From NCBI GenBank assembly GCA_900465685.1, contig UEGR01000013.1, positions 248,001 through 312,000 of the forward strand: a stretch of DNA of 64,000 nucleotides, read 5' to 3'. Position numbers and translations under genes: made by a program. The notes under the pieces were generated by a model. The model was not told the origin of the DNA, did no database searches, and saw only the letters and a list, made by a program, of their open reading frames with translations. This stretch comes from Hyphomicrobiales bacterium (GTDB lineage Bacteria > Pseudomonadota > Alphaproteobacteria > Rhizobiales > Rhizobiaceae). Positions 17,148-25,393 of the stretch are shown here, piece after piece; within the stretch, counting starts at the first letter, position 1; each line of letters opens with the position of its first letter.

Positions 17148-17171
17148 GTTCATATATATGAACCAAATTCC
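17148..17171. promoter_or_regulatory. Candidate IclR operator B
   Basis: The core GTTCATATATATGAAC (17148-17163) is a perfect 16-bp palindrome. The match to operator A extends over 24 bp with a single difference. It lies 110-133 bp upstream of the binding-protein gene at 17281, making that gene part of the same regulon. Confidence 0.65.
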
Positions 17172-17280
17172 GCTTTTCATCACTGGTCAGTGGGTCCAAA
17201 CTCTTTGCAACCGGGCAAAGAAAAGCGCGTAACCGCCGCCCGCATTGCAGATAGAAAACACAAATAAGCATGAGGGAACT

Positions 17281-18117
17281 ATGCTGAAGAAAATTGCGGC
17301 CATTGGCCTTTGCACTTTGTCGATGCTTTATAGCGGCAGCGTTTTGGCGAAAGACTGGAAAGCTGTGACCGTTGGTGTCGAGGGCGCCTTTCCGCCTTTC
17401 AACCTGACAAGCCCGGGCGGAGAGCTTCAGGGCCTTGACCTTGATGTCATCAAGGAAGTCTGCAAGCGCGCCGAGCTTGAATGCAATATTGTTGCGCAGG
17501 ATTGGGATAGCCAGATTCCGTCGCTGCTCGCTGGTAAATTCGACGTAGTACTGACGATGGGGCCAAACCCGGAGCGTCGCAAGGTCATCGATTTCTCCGA
17601 TCCTTATGTGATTACGCCGAATACGTTCCTGGTGCCAGCCGATGGTCCTTTGGCCAATCTGCCCCACACGGGTGAAAGCCTTTCCACGGATACCGAGGAA
17701 GGCAAAAAGGCGATTGCTGATCTCAAGGAAGCGTTGAAAGGCAAGACAATTGGCGCTTCGCTTTCGACCAGCCAGTTGCAGTTTGTCGAACAGAACTTCG
17801 GTGATGCCGTTCAGGTCCGCACCTATAAGGGATCGGAACAGGTCAAGCTGGATCTCGAATCCGGCCGCGTTGACGGTCAGTACGATAATGTGGTTTTCGC
17901 GCGTGACCGCGCTGAGAAGAGCAATGGCAGGTTGAAGATCACCGGGCCGCTTCTGGTTGGCGGCATTCAGGCAACCAATGTCTGCATCGGCCTGCGCAAG
18001 GAAGAGCCGGAACTGAAAGCCAAGCTCGACAAGGCACTGGGCGAAATGCGGGCAGATGGCACGCTCGCCAAGATGTCGGAAAAGTGGTTCTCCATGGATT
18101 TGAGCCCGAAGAGCTAA
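17281..18117 (+). CDS. Orphan amino-acid ABC transporter binding protein
   Basis: A 278-aa family 3 binding protein with signal peptide (MLKKIAAIGLCTLSMLY, cleavage near VLA-KD) and the AVTVGVEGAFPPFNL start of the ligand lobe. Start ATG 17281 (an open frame continues upstream without homology). No permease or ATPase gene is adjacent. It resembles the binding protein at 8972-9823, and both are tied to the IclR region, so it may share the membrane complex encoded at 9891-12114. A strong terminator follows. Confidence 0.92.
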   Translation: MLKKIAAIGLCTLSMLYSGSVLAKDWKAVTVGVEGAFPPFNLTSPGGELQGLDLDVIKEVCKRAELECNIVAQDWDSQIPSLLAGKFDVVLTMGPNPERRKVIDFSDPYVITPNTFLVPADGPLANLPHTGESLSTDTEEGKKAIADLKEALKGKTIGASLSTSQLQFVEQNFGDAVQVRTYKGSEQVKLDLESGRVDGQYDNVVFARDRAEKSNGRLKITGPLLVGGIQATNVCIGLRKEEPELKAKLDKALGEMRADGTLAKMSEKWFSMDLSPKS

Positions 18118-18146
18118 GCGAACTGAGCTCTCGTCTTTTCAGGATG

Positions 18147-18168
18147 GCCCCGCATTTGCGGGGCTTTT
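18147..18168 (+). terminator. Rho-independent terminator
   Basis: GCCCCGC (18147-18153), ATTT loop, GCGGGGC (18158-18164), TTTT. It lies 30 bp after the binding-protein stop codon. Confidence 0.9.
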
Positions 18169-18302
18169 CTGTTTTTGGTGCCGTAAACGGTTCGCTCGAT
18201 CTGGCGATGTGATCATCTTAAATGCGGCGCGTTTGACTTCATTCATCCTCTATTCAAACATCTGGAATTAAAGCATAGTCCAGCAATATGGAGGGACCAA
18301 GA

Positions 18303-18839
18303 ATGATATCTGTAGTTAAGACGACGGTTGCATCGCTTTGTCTCGGCGGCGTGATGGCAATGCTTTCGCCGATGCTCGCAACGACCGCATCTGCAGCAGA
18401 GTTGCAGCGTTGTGCTAGTGAGGGCGGCATTTGCCGACTGCCTTACCCGGCTGAAGTTGTCTATGGAACAGGCGGGCGCAACACGTCCCGTTTCATCGAT
18501 CGCCCGGAAGTGACGTGCTCGAACCGTGTTTTTGACGACCCGGCACCGGGCAAAAAGAAAAGCTGCTCTTTCGTTGTCCGTGATCGCGACTACCGAGACG
18601 GTCGCCCCGACCGTCCCGATCGCCGGGGCCGACCAGATCGTTACGATGACCGGGATCGGGATTGGAGGCCTTGCGCGAAGGAAGGCGGATATTGCGACTT
18701 CTATGGTCGTAAACGGGTTCGCTATGGCGCAAACGGTCGCTTTATAGAGCGCACTTTCCGTGATGGGGTCGATTGCGGCAATTATTCATTCGGTGATCCG
18801 GCACCTGGAAAAGGAAAAGCCTGCTATGTGCTGGACTAA
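18303..18839 (+). CDS. Secreted protein with two four-cysteine repeats
   Basis: A 178-aa protein with signal peptide (cleavage near ASA-AE, residue 32). Two copies of a 57-residue module follow, at about 34-91 and 121-178. Each has four cysteines with nearly equal spacing (37, 44, 72, 88 and 124, 131, 158, 174) and shares C-A-x-E-G-G-x-C, a YG turn and DPAPGK-x-K-x-C. A charged Arg/Asp linker (95-121) with RPDR repeats joins them. The pattern is met in secreted proteins of proteobacteria and actinobacteria, but I know no assigned function. Start ATG 18303 follows GGAGGGA. Likely periplasmic or extracellular, disulfide-bonded. Confidence 0.8.
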   Translation: MISVVKTTVASLCLGGVMAMLSPMLATTASAAELQRCASEGGICRLPYPAEVVYGTGGRNTSRFIDRPEVTCSNRVFDDPAPGKKKSCSFVVRDRDYRDGRPDRPDRRGRPDRYDDRDRDWRPCAKEGGYCDFYGRKRVRYGANGRFIERTFRDGVDCGNYSFGDPAPGKGKACYVLD

Positions 18840-18856
18840 GTATTAAGGCATTCTGC

Positions 18857-18893
18857 AAGCCCGAAGGTATCCGGTTAGGTTGCCTTCGGGCTT
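18857..18893. terminator. Candidate bidirectional terminator
   Basis: AAGCCCGAAGG (18857-18867) and CCTTCGGGCTT (18883-18893), 15-nt loop, followed by AATTTATT. It lies between the convergent genes ending at 18839 and 18929. Confidence 0.7.
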
Positions 18894-18928
18894 AATTTAT
18901 TCGAACGCGCCTGTGTTGCTGCACGCCT

Positions 18929-19825
18929 TCAATGCGCGGTTACAAGACTGTGTATGATCGAGAACATCGTGCGCGCCCCATCGGCTGCCGCAAGAATGGC
19001 CTGCTGCATTGGCCCAGCTGCGCAGTCACCCGCAGCATAGACTCCCTTCATTGAAGTCTCATTCATCTCATTGCGCCACAGGCCCCCATCATCGCGTAAA
19101 TTGAGTGCCAATCCCGTGACGATGGGTGTCTGGGTTTGAAGTGGTCTGATCCATAGCGACTGGATATCTTCTCGACGTTCATCCTCGAGCACTATTCCAC
19201 CGATGGTGTGACCATCACCGCTAAGAACTTCTTTGATAGGCATTGTTACCAAACTGATCTCTGAGCGTGACAGATCTGACAGTTTCCCGGTTGGCAGGTC
19301 AGCGCCATTGGTGAAGACGGTCAGGCGACCGGCCCAGTTTTTGAAGAACGCGGCGTGATCCAGCATTGCTGTTGTTTGCGCAAGCACACCCCAATGCTCG
19401 CCGCGATGCTCAAAGCCATCGCAGAAGGGGCAATGATGAACGCCGCGGCCCCAGTTTTCCGCAAGGCCTTCAATGGCCGGAAGCTGATCCATCACGCCAA
19501 GGGCGAGGAGAATTTTGGACGCAGAAACAACGTCTCCATCGACCAACTCTACTGAGTAGCCTCCATCTGCTGGCCGGATGGCCTGGGCAAGACCTTCGCG
19601 ATAGGTCACTGTTTCATAGCGTGATAACTCTTCACGCGACACCTTCCGAAATTCTTGCGGCAGGATACCATCCCGTGACAGATAACTGTGCATGGCAGGC
19701 GCTTTTCGATTTCGGGGCTCTCCGCCATCGATGATGAGCACTGTGCGCAGTGCGCGGCCAGCAATGAGGGCTGCTGAAAGTCCAGCGGGGCCACCGCCGA
19801 TGATAATGGTCTCGTAGTTTCGCAT
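18929..19825 (-). CDS. Thioredoxin-reductase-like FAD/NAD(P) oxidoreductase
   Basis: A 298-aa flavoprotein with the FAD motif GGGPAGLSAA (10-19), a CPFC redox pair (C132, C135 in HHCPFCDG) and the C-terminal FAD-binding GVYAAGDCAAGPMQQ. The CPFC pair differs from the CAT/VC motif of true thioredoxin reductases, and the NAD(P)-binding region (GVLAQTTAMLDHA) lacks the usual GxGxxA pattern. It therefore belongs to the TrxR-like group with altered or lost NADPH binding. It is divergent from an Rrf2 regulator, which suggests induction by a redox or nitrosative signal. Confidence 0.87.
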   Translation of the reverse strand: MRNYETIIIGGGPAGLSAALIAGRALRTVLIIDGGEPRNRKAPAMHSYLSRDGILPQEFRKVSREELSRYETVTYREGLAQAIRPADGGYSVELVDGDVVSASKILLALGVMDQLPAIEGLAENWGRGVHHCPFCDGFEHRGEHWGVLAQTTAMLDHAAFFKNWAGRLTVFTNGADLPTGKLSDLSRSEISLVTMPIKEVLSGDGHTIGGIVLEDERREDIQSLWIRPLQTQTPIVTGLALNLRDDGGLWRNEMNETSMKGVYAAGDCAAGPMQQAILAAADGARTMFSIIHSLVTAH

Positions 19826-19937
19826 GATTGTTATCCGGTCATCTTGATTGCCGTTGACGGTGTTCGTACCGAAGCAGCTTGGTCAAACTGTCGTTGTGAA
19901 CTCCGATAACGGTGTTTAATCGCATATGACACAACAT

Positions 19938-19976
19938 AAGTTACATGAAATGAGGGAGTCAATAGTCATGTAACTT
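19938..19976. promoter_or_regulatory. Inverted repeat in the divergent promoter region, candidate Rrf2 site
   Basis: AAGTTACATGA (19938-19948) and TCATGTAACTT (19966-19976) are perfect 11-bp inverted arms with a 17-bp spacer, between the flavoprotein start (19825) and the Rrf2 start (20059). Two regulator dimers may bind, one per arm. Confidence 0.55.
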
Positions 19977-20058
19977 CACTTGTATCAATTTGCTTTCTGG
20001 CCAGAAATGCCCGATAATCGGACCCGTCTTTTCAGGCCGATACAAAGAGTGAAAACAT

Positions 20059-20520
20059 ATGAGGCAGGATAGCCGGCTCTCCCGCATGTTGCATGTGTTG
20101 ATCCATATGGATCACCACGACGGCGCCATGACTTCAGAAGAAATCGCATCAATGCTGGATACCAATCCGGTAGTGATCCGACGCACGATGGCGGGGCTTC
20201 GTAAGGAGGGCTATGTGCATTCCGAGAAGGGACATGGCGGTGGCTGGACATTGGCGCGGCCGCTAGATCAACTGACCTTGTTTGACATTTATCGCGCTGT
20301 TGGCGAGCCATCGATTTTCGCGGTTGGTCCCGCCTATGACATGCCCGGTTGTGTTATAGAACAAGCAGTTAACGACAAGCTTAAAAGCGTTTTCAATGAA
20401 GCAGAGCAGCTGCTCATGACGCGATTACAAGGCGTCACCCTTGCAGATATCGCGCAGAATTTTTCGGCAAGCATGGCGAGGAATGGCCATTCGGGAAAAG
20501 CAAAACGGACCTCTGCCTGA
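20059..20520 (+). CDS. Rrf2 family transcriptional regulator
   Basis: A 153-aa winged-helix protein of the Rrf2 family: helix-turn-helix at about 24-62 (TSEEIASMLDTNPVVIRRTMAGLRKEGYV) and the glycine-rich wing (KGHGGGWTLARP). The three closely spaced cysteines that hold the Fe-S cluster in IscR/NsrR are absent; only C95 (MPGCVIEQA) is present, as in YwnA-like members that use a single cysteine or no cluster. Probably regulates the divergent flavoprotein gene. Confidence 0.9.
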   Translation: MRQDSRLSRMLHVLIHMDHHDGAMTSEEIASMLDTNPVVIRRTMAGLRKEGYVHSEKGHGGGWTLARPLDQLTLFDIYRAVGEPSIFAVGPAYDMPGCVIEQAVNDKLKSVFNEAEQLLMTRLQGVTLADIAQNFSASMARNGHSGKAKRTSA

Positions 20521-20819
20521 AGCTCTAGCTGGAGATCATTTGCCGGTCGGCTGTTGCCTCCATCTAGTCTAGTCTCCCACAATTTCACGACCATGAATAA
20601 GCCACATTAGGACAGGGTTCCTCGCCTTGAAGGCACGTGCAGGGACCGTGTTATTTGAGGTTGAATCCGCGCAAAACGGCATTCAGCAACGGTTCATGAT
20701 CACACAGGTAACGCTTCTGTGAAGTTGCCGCAATTTGCCTCTATTCGCATTCCAGCATGCGCGGAATCGGAAGCAGGCCCTTTGCTTATCAGTTCTGCCT
20801 TCCAGAAGGAGAAGGATTT
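20521..20819. other. Intergenic region before the OmpA-family gene
   Basis: About 300 bp. No gene, clear promoter or terminator was recognised. An open frame in phase with the OmpA-family gene extends back to 20757 but lacks a ribosome site. Confidence 0.4.
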
Positions 20820-23093
20820 ATGTCTATTCGTTCCAAGCTTCGCGCCACTGTTGCGATACCGGTGATGTCGGTCTGTGTTTTTGCACAGCCATCTTTCGCG
20901 GATATGCTTTCGCAGCCTTATCAAGTGGCACAGGAAAACAGCGAAGAGCGAGCCCCTCAGGAGCAGCCCGTTGAACAGCCACAGGCAGAGGGCGAGCGTC
21001 CTTCTGAGGAAGGCCAGGGGCGTCGTCATGCTGAGGAGCAGAAGCAGGCTGAACATGAGGAAGCGCAGCGTCAGGCCGAAGAGCGCAAGCGTGCCGAGCA
21101 GGAAGAAGCGCATCGCCAGGAAATAGAAAAGCAGCAGGCGGAAAAGGCAGAGGCTGCAAGACAGGCTGAAGAACGCAAGGCGGCTGAAGCGGAAACGCAG
21201 CATCAGGCGGCTGAACAGAAAAAGGCCGAGGAAGAAGCTGCCGCACAGCAGAAGGCGGCAGAACAGGCACAGCGTAAAGCTGAGCAGCAGCAGAAGGCGG
21301 AGCAGGAAGCAGCGGACCGCCAGGCTGAGAAGCAGAAGCAGGAGAAGGCTGCTGCCGACGAAGCTGAAAAGCAGGCTGCCGAGCAAAAGAAGGCGGCAGA
21401 GCACGAAACGCAGCGCCAAGCCCAAGAGAAGAAGCCTGCATCGGAAGAAAGCGCGCCGAAAGGCGAGGCTGAACCAGAACAACAGGTTCCTGTCCACAAG
21501 AAGCCAACAGCGAAGACGCCGGATGCAAACGGGGCATCGGAAGAGACGGCCAAGGAGCCTGCGGAACGGCCAAAGAAGAGGCCGGCTCCTGCCGACGATG
21601 CACAGGCACAGAAGCCAGCGCCACAGCCGGAACCTGCACCTGTTCCAGTACAGCCAACCGAACCGCAGACTGGTGAAGTCAATCCCGTTCAACCTGCGGA
21701 ACAGCCAGCTGTCAAAGAACAGCATGGAAAGAAGAATCGCGAGCCGTCGCCTGTAGACCAGCAACCAGTGGAGCAGCCGCAGGAAGTTGAAAAGAAGCCA
21801 GAGCCTGTGCCTGCAATTGTGGACAAGCGCTCAGCTGCCGAAAAGGAAGCAATCGCGAAAGATCCATCGAAGACCGACGAAACGGTGGTGCTACCGGTCG
21901 AAAATGGTGCCGCCATTCTCGATAGCGACAAGGATGCCGATAATAGCGGTGGCAATCAGGCTCGCGAGCAACGTCGCAAGCAGCGTGGTCAACAGCGTGA
22001 AGCCGAAGCCTCAGCGCCGCCCCCCGCAGACGACGCATCCGCTCAGGTTGCCATCCCCGAGCAGATCAAGGCCGATCTTCCCAAGAAGATTGAAGCCAAT
22101 CTGAAGGAAAAGGGAAAGCGTGTCGACGAAGCACCCGCTTTCGTTGTCCCGGAAACCACAAATATCGTGAACAACACCGTTGTTAACAACACGGTCGTCA
22201 ATAACACGACGGTCAACAATGTGACGAACAACGTCAGCAATGTGAAGGTGCTTGAGCAGGTCGATAACCGCGTTGTTATGGATGTGGGCGACCGGATGTT
22301 CGTGCGCGGCGATGATCGCCCACGTCTGCGCCACAATGCCGAAGAAGCCTATTATGATGAGCTGCCACGCGGCCGCATGCGCGAAACGATTGTGCGTCCC
22401 GGTGGCTACCGTGTGGTCACTGTTTATGACCGTTATGGTGATGTTGTGCAGCGCTCCCGTATCGACCGCGACGGCAATGAATATCTGATGGTCTATGCTC
22501 CCGACTATGAAGATACGCCGCGCGCCGCCATCGCCGATGTTGGTTACGATCTGCCACCAATGCGCCTCACGATCCCTGTCAGCGATTACATCATCGACGT
22601 AACAGACGACCGTGATCGTGACTTCTATGACTTCCTGTCCATGCCACCTGTCGAGCGTGTTGAACGCGTCTACACGATTGATGAAGTGCGTCATTCGGCA
22701 CGTCTGCGCGATAAGGTGCGTCGTATTGATCTGGACACAATCCACTTTGCGACCGGTAGCGCTGAAGTCTCGCTTTCACAGGCCAAGACGCTGCGCAAAG
22801 TGGCCGATGCCATGCAGAAAGTACTTGCCAAGGACCCCGGTGAAACTTTCTTCATTGAAGGTCATACGGATGCTGTCGGCTCTGATCGGTCGAACCTCGT
22901 TCTGTCCGACAAGCGCGCAGAGTCAGTCGCAAGCCTGCTGACGGAAGTCTATGATATTCCGGCTGAAAATCTCGTTACTCAGGGTTACGGCGAACGGTTC
23001 CTGAAGATCAAAACTGATGGACCGGAACAGGAAAACCGCCGTGTCACCATCCGTCGTGTAACGCCGTTGGTTCGCCCGGTAGCGCAGCGCTAA
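20820..23093 (+). CDS. OmpA-family protein with long coiled-coil and proline-rich stalk
   Basis: A 757-aa envelope protein. Order: signal peptide (cleavage near SFA-DM, residue 30); a Glu/Gln/Ala/Lys-rich region of about 150 residues built from AEEQKxAE-type repeats, predicted coiled coil (60-207); a Pro/Glu-rich stretch (208-345); a charged region; an Asn/Val repeat (NNTVVNNTVVNNTTVNNV, about 450-477); a Tyr/Arg-rich region; and a C-terminal OmpA domain (about 636-750) with FIEGHTDAVGSDRSNLVLSDKRAESV, which binds peptidoglycan. It resembles large OmpA proteins of rhizobia. Start ATG 20820 has AGGAGAAGG upstream. It probably spans the periplasm and ties the outer layer to the wall. Confidence 0.88.
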   Translation: MSIRSKLRATVAIPVMSVCVFAQPSFADMLSQPYQVAQENSEERAPQEQPVEQPQAEGERPSEEGQGRRHAEEQKQAEHEEAQRQAEERKRAEQEEAHRQEIEKQQAEKAEAARQAEERKAAEAETQHQAAEQKKAEEEAAAQQKAAEQAQRKAEQQQKAEQEAADRQAEKQKQEKAAADEAEKQAAEQKKAAEHETQRQAQEKKPASEESAPKGEAEPEQQVPVHKKPTAKTPDANGASEETAKEPAERPKKRPAPADDAQAQKPAPQPEPAPVPVQPTEPQTGEVNPVQPAEQPAVKEQHGKKNREPSPVDQQPVEQPQEVEKKPEPVPAIVDKRSAAEKEAIAKDPSKTDETVVLPVENGAAILDSDKDADNSGGNQAREQRRKQRGQQREAEASAPPPADDASAQVAIPEQIKADLPKKIEANLKEKGKRVDEAPAFVVPETTNIVNNTVVNNTVVNNTTVNNVTNNVSNVKVLEQVDNRVVMDVGDRMFVRGDDRPRLRHNAEEAYYDELPRGRMRETIVRPGGYRVVTVYDRYGDVVQRSRIDRDGNEYLMVYAPDYEDTPRAAIADVGYDLPPMRLTIPVSDYIIDVTDDRDRDFYDFLSMPPVERVERVYTIDEVRHSARLRDKVRRIDLDTIHFATGSAEVSLSQAKTLRKVADAMQKVLAKDPGETFFIEGHTDAVGSDRSNLVLSDKRAESVASLLTEVYDIPAENLVTQGYGERFLKIKTDGPEQENRRVTIRRVTPLVRPVAQR

Positions 23094-23119
23094 CCACCGG
23101 TGGCGCATCACAAACAAAA

Positions 23120-23150
23120 GTTCAGGCCGCATGACAAATGCGGCCTGAAC
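23120..23150 (-). terminator. Terminator for the RpiR regulator gene
   Basis: Perfect 13-bp arms (23120-23132 and 23138-23150), 5-nt loop; on the minus strand the stem is followed by TTTTGTTTG. It lies 8 bp after the regulator stop and also faces the end of the OmpA-family gene. Confidence 0.88.
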
Positions 23151-23158
23151 CATAAAGA

Positions 23159-24022
23159 TCAGTCTCCCAGCACCTGTTTGTCGTCACCGTCGCGGGACCG
23201 GACAAGCTCCTCCTTGATCTGTCGGAGCACATGGGCAGAACGACTACGATCAGCATAGGCAACCATGTTTGCCAGAATATCGATAGTCGCCAGATAGGCA
23301 TAGCGGGTGGATGTGGGGCGAAAGATATTCTTGCCTTCATCAAGGTCGATTGTGATCACCAAGTCAGAAGCCTGTGCAACGGGAGAGTTGCTCTGGGTTA
23401 TCGCAATCGTGGGAATAGCGCGGGCGCGCAACAAGTTCATGCAATGCACCAGATCGCGGTCACGTCCCGTGATGGATGAACCGATGACAACCGTTCCCGG
23501 TTGGGCGGCAGCGGAAAGCATATGGTTCATGCTGTGATCTGTTGAAGCATTGATGCGACATCCAAGGCGGAACAACCGGTTGTGGAGTTCGTTGGCGATC
23601 ATGGCCGAGTTGCCGGTAGCACCAAAGGCCTGAATGAAATCAGCCCCACGCAGCAAGTGGGCGGCCCTTTCCATGGCAGCCAGATCGAGTTGACGGTGGA
23701 GTTGAAAAAGCGCGTTTTGTGCTTTGGTGATAATGTCTTCCGCTACTTCTTCTACCGTGCTGGTTTCCGTCTCCGGCATCAGATAGCGCAAGCCGACATA
23801 GGTGATTTTGGCAAGCTGCACCTTGAAGTCGGAATAACCCTGACAGCCGATCCGCCTGCAAAACCGCGTTACGGTCGGCGGCGATACGCCCGCTTTCTCA
23901 GCAAGCTCTCCTATGGAGGAGTTGACGACGAAATCGACATTTTCAAGCACAACAGCAGCGAGCTTTTTCTCAAGACCGGAAAGCCTGCCTTCCTTGTCCG
24001 ACAATGCGTGAATGACGTCCAT
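23159..24022 (-). CDS. RpiR/MurR family transcriptional regulator
   Basis: A 287-aa regulator with an N-terminal HTH_6 domain (about 30-75, SIGELAEKAGVSPPTVTRFCRRIG) and a C-terminal SIS (sugar isomerase-like) domain (about 125-260, AFGATGNSAMIANELHNRLFRLG and VIGSSITGRDRD). Start ATG 24022 has GGAG 8 nt upstream; a TTG start at 24070 is less likely. It is divergent from the D-threonine-aldolase-like gene and probably controls the catabolic cluster to its right. RpiR operators with TGAAA/TTTCA arms are seen on this side. Confidence 0.9.
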   Translation of the reverse strand: MDVIHALSDKEGRLSGLEKKLAAVVLENVDFVVNSSIGELAEKAGVSPPTVTRFCRRIGCQGYSDFKVQLAKITYVGLRYLMPETETSTVEEVAEDIITKAQNALFQLHRQLDLAAMERAAHLLRGADFIQAFGATGNSAMIANELHNRLFRLGCRINASTDHSMNHMLSAAAQPGTVVIGSSITGRDRDLVHCMNLLRARAIPTIAITQSNSPVAQASDLVITIDLDEGKNIFRPTSTRYAYLATIDILANMVAYADRSRSAHVLRQIKEELVRSRDGDDKQVLGD

Positions 24023-24080
24023 GGGATCTCCGGTCAGGTTGCAAACTGCGCTTTGCAGGTGATCTTCCAAGTTTATATTC

Positions 24081-24095
24081 TGAAAAATAATTACA
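24081..24095. promoter_or_regulatory. Candidate RpiR operator 1
   Basis: TGAAAAATAATTACA has arms TGAAA and TTACA, one mismatch from a palindrome. It resembles 25501-25515 (TGAAAATCAATTTCA). It lies between the divergent rpiR-type gene and the aldolase-like gene. Known RpiR/HexR sites have similar TGTAAT-ATTACA layouts. Confidence 0.4.
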
Positions 24096-24210
24096 TAACT
24101 ATGGAAATTTTCTGCGTTCTGATTAATGATTATCTCTCAATTGCGGTCAATCAAGAAAATAATATACACCGCCATCGAAAATCGCGTCGCACATCCGAGA
24201 GAGGCACTCT

Positions 24211-25299
24211 ATGACGTTCCCCTGGCCAGAAGCAGGCACGCCACTTGAAAACATCCCCACCCCAATGCCGGTCATCGATGAAGATCGTATGACTGCAAAC
24301 ATTGCGCGCGCGCAGGCTTACTTCGACCAGCATGGGAAGGCTTTTCGTCCGCACATCAAGACGCATAAGATTCCGTCTGTCGCACAGCAACAGGTAGAAG
24401 CGGGAGCCAAAGGCATCAACTGCCAGAAGATCACGGAGGCGGAGGTTTTTGCCGAGGCCGGTTTCGATGACATCCTCATCACCTATAATATTTTGGGTGC
24501 AGCGAAACTTGCGCGGCTGAAAGCGCTTAATGAGAAAATTGGTGGGTTGAAAGTGACAGTCGACAGCGACGTCACGATAGAAGGACTTGGTGAGACGTTT
24601 AATACCGAGCGGCCACTCGCCGTTCTGGTGGAATGTGATACGGGCGGCAAGCGTTGCGGTGTGCAGACGCCTGATGCTGCAGTGGCGCTGGCTGAATTGA
24701 TCTCCGCGCAGCCGGGCTTACGTTTTGCCGGGATTCTAACTTATCCGGCGGCGGGTGGGGCAGATCGGGTCGAGAGTTTCATCGTTGAGACAATGGCAAA
24801 GCTTGCCGCGAAAGGAATAGATTGTCCGATCCGTTCCAATGGCGGCTCACCGGACCTTTATTCCGCCCATCTTGTGCCATCGGCGACCGAACACCGTGCC
24901 GGTACCTATGTCTACAACGACCGCAGCATGGTGCGGGCAGGGCATTGCACCCATGACGACCTTGCCATGCATATTCTAGCGACTGTGGTTTCGCGGCCTG
25001 CTCCGGGCAGGGCGGTTCTCGATTGCGGCTCCAAAGCCCTGACATCGGATCTTCTGGGCTTTGTGGATCACGGCGTCATCGAAGGGTTTGAAGGCGCACG
25101 GGTTGTCACCCTTTCGGAAGAACATGGTGTGGTTGATCTGACGGACTGCAAACAGGAATTTCCGCCGGTCGGAGCCGTTGTCTGTGTCATCCCGAACCAC
25201 ACATGTGTCGTCAGCAACCTTTTCGACCGCATGGTTTTTCATCGTAATGGCGTGGTGACTCGTGTTGAAAATGTTGCCGCGCGTGGCACCGTTTGGTGA
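24211..25299 (+). CDS. D-threonine aldolase / D-serine dehydratase-like PLP enzyme
   Basis: A 362-aa fold-type III PLP enzyme. The N-terminal alanine-racemase-like barrel carries the PLP lysine in RPHIKTHK (K50). The C-terminal D-serine dehydratase-like domain has the metal site H330/C332 in PNHTCVVSN. Such enzymes cleave D-threonine or other D-3-hydroxy amino acids to glycine and an aldehyde, or dehydrate D-serine or 3-hydroxyaspartate. With the neighbouring M81 hydrolase, peptide importer and RidA this suggests use of D-amino acids or peptides holding them. A strong terminator follows. Confidence 0.88.
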   Translation: MTFPWPEAGTPLENIPTPMPVIDEDRMTANIARAQAYFDQHGKAFRPHIKTHKIPSVAQQQVEAGAKGINCQKITEAEVFAEAGFDDILITYNILGAAKLARLKALNEKIGGLKVTVDSDVTIEGLGETFNTERPLAVLVECDTGGKRCGVQTPDAAVALAELISAQPGLRFAGILTYPAAGGADRVESFIVETMAKLAAKGIDCPIRSNGGSPDLYSAHLVPSATEHRAGTYVYNDRSMVRAGHCTHDDLAMHILATVVSRPAPGRAVLDCGSKALTSDLLGFVDHGVIEGFEGARVVTLSEEHGVVDLTDCKQEFPPVGAVVCVIPNHTCVVSNLFDRMVFHRNGVVTRVENVAARGTVW

Positions 25300-25360
25300 G
25301 TTACGTGTTGTTCGTGGCGTGAATTGACAGCACACTCCAAAAATTATGAACAGAACTTAT

Positions 25361-25393
25361 GAAAAAAGAGCCGGATTTTCCGGCTCTTTTTTC
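25361..25393. terminator. Rho-independent terminator, symmetrical
   Basis: Perfect 14-bp arms (25361-25374 and 25380-25393) with core GAGCCGG-ATTTT-CCGGCTC, flanked by AAAAAA and TTTTTT. It lies 62 bp after the aldolase-like gene. Confidence 0.95.

Noticed and set aside
20700-21764. 354-codon open frame on the minus strand, very Leu/Phe/Arg rich
   Set aside because: It is the antisense of the Glu/Gln/Lys-rich repeat region of the OmpA-family gene; composition mirrors that region and there is no family resemblance.
22159-22250. Short tandem repeats resembling a CRISPR-like array
   Set aside because: They encode the NNTVVNN repeat of the OmpA-family protein, with no spacers and in frame.
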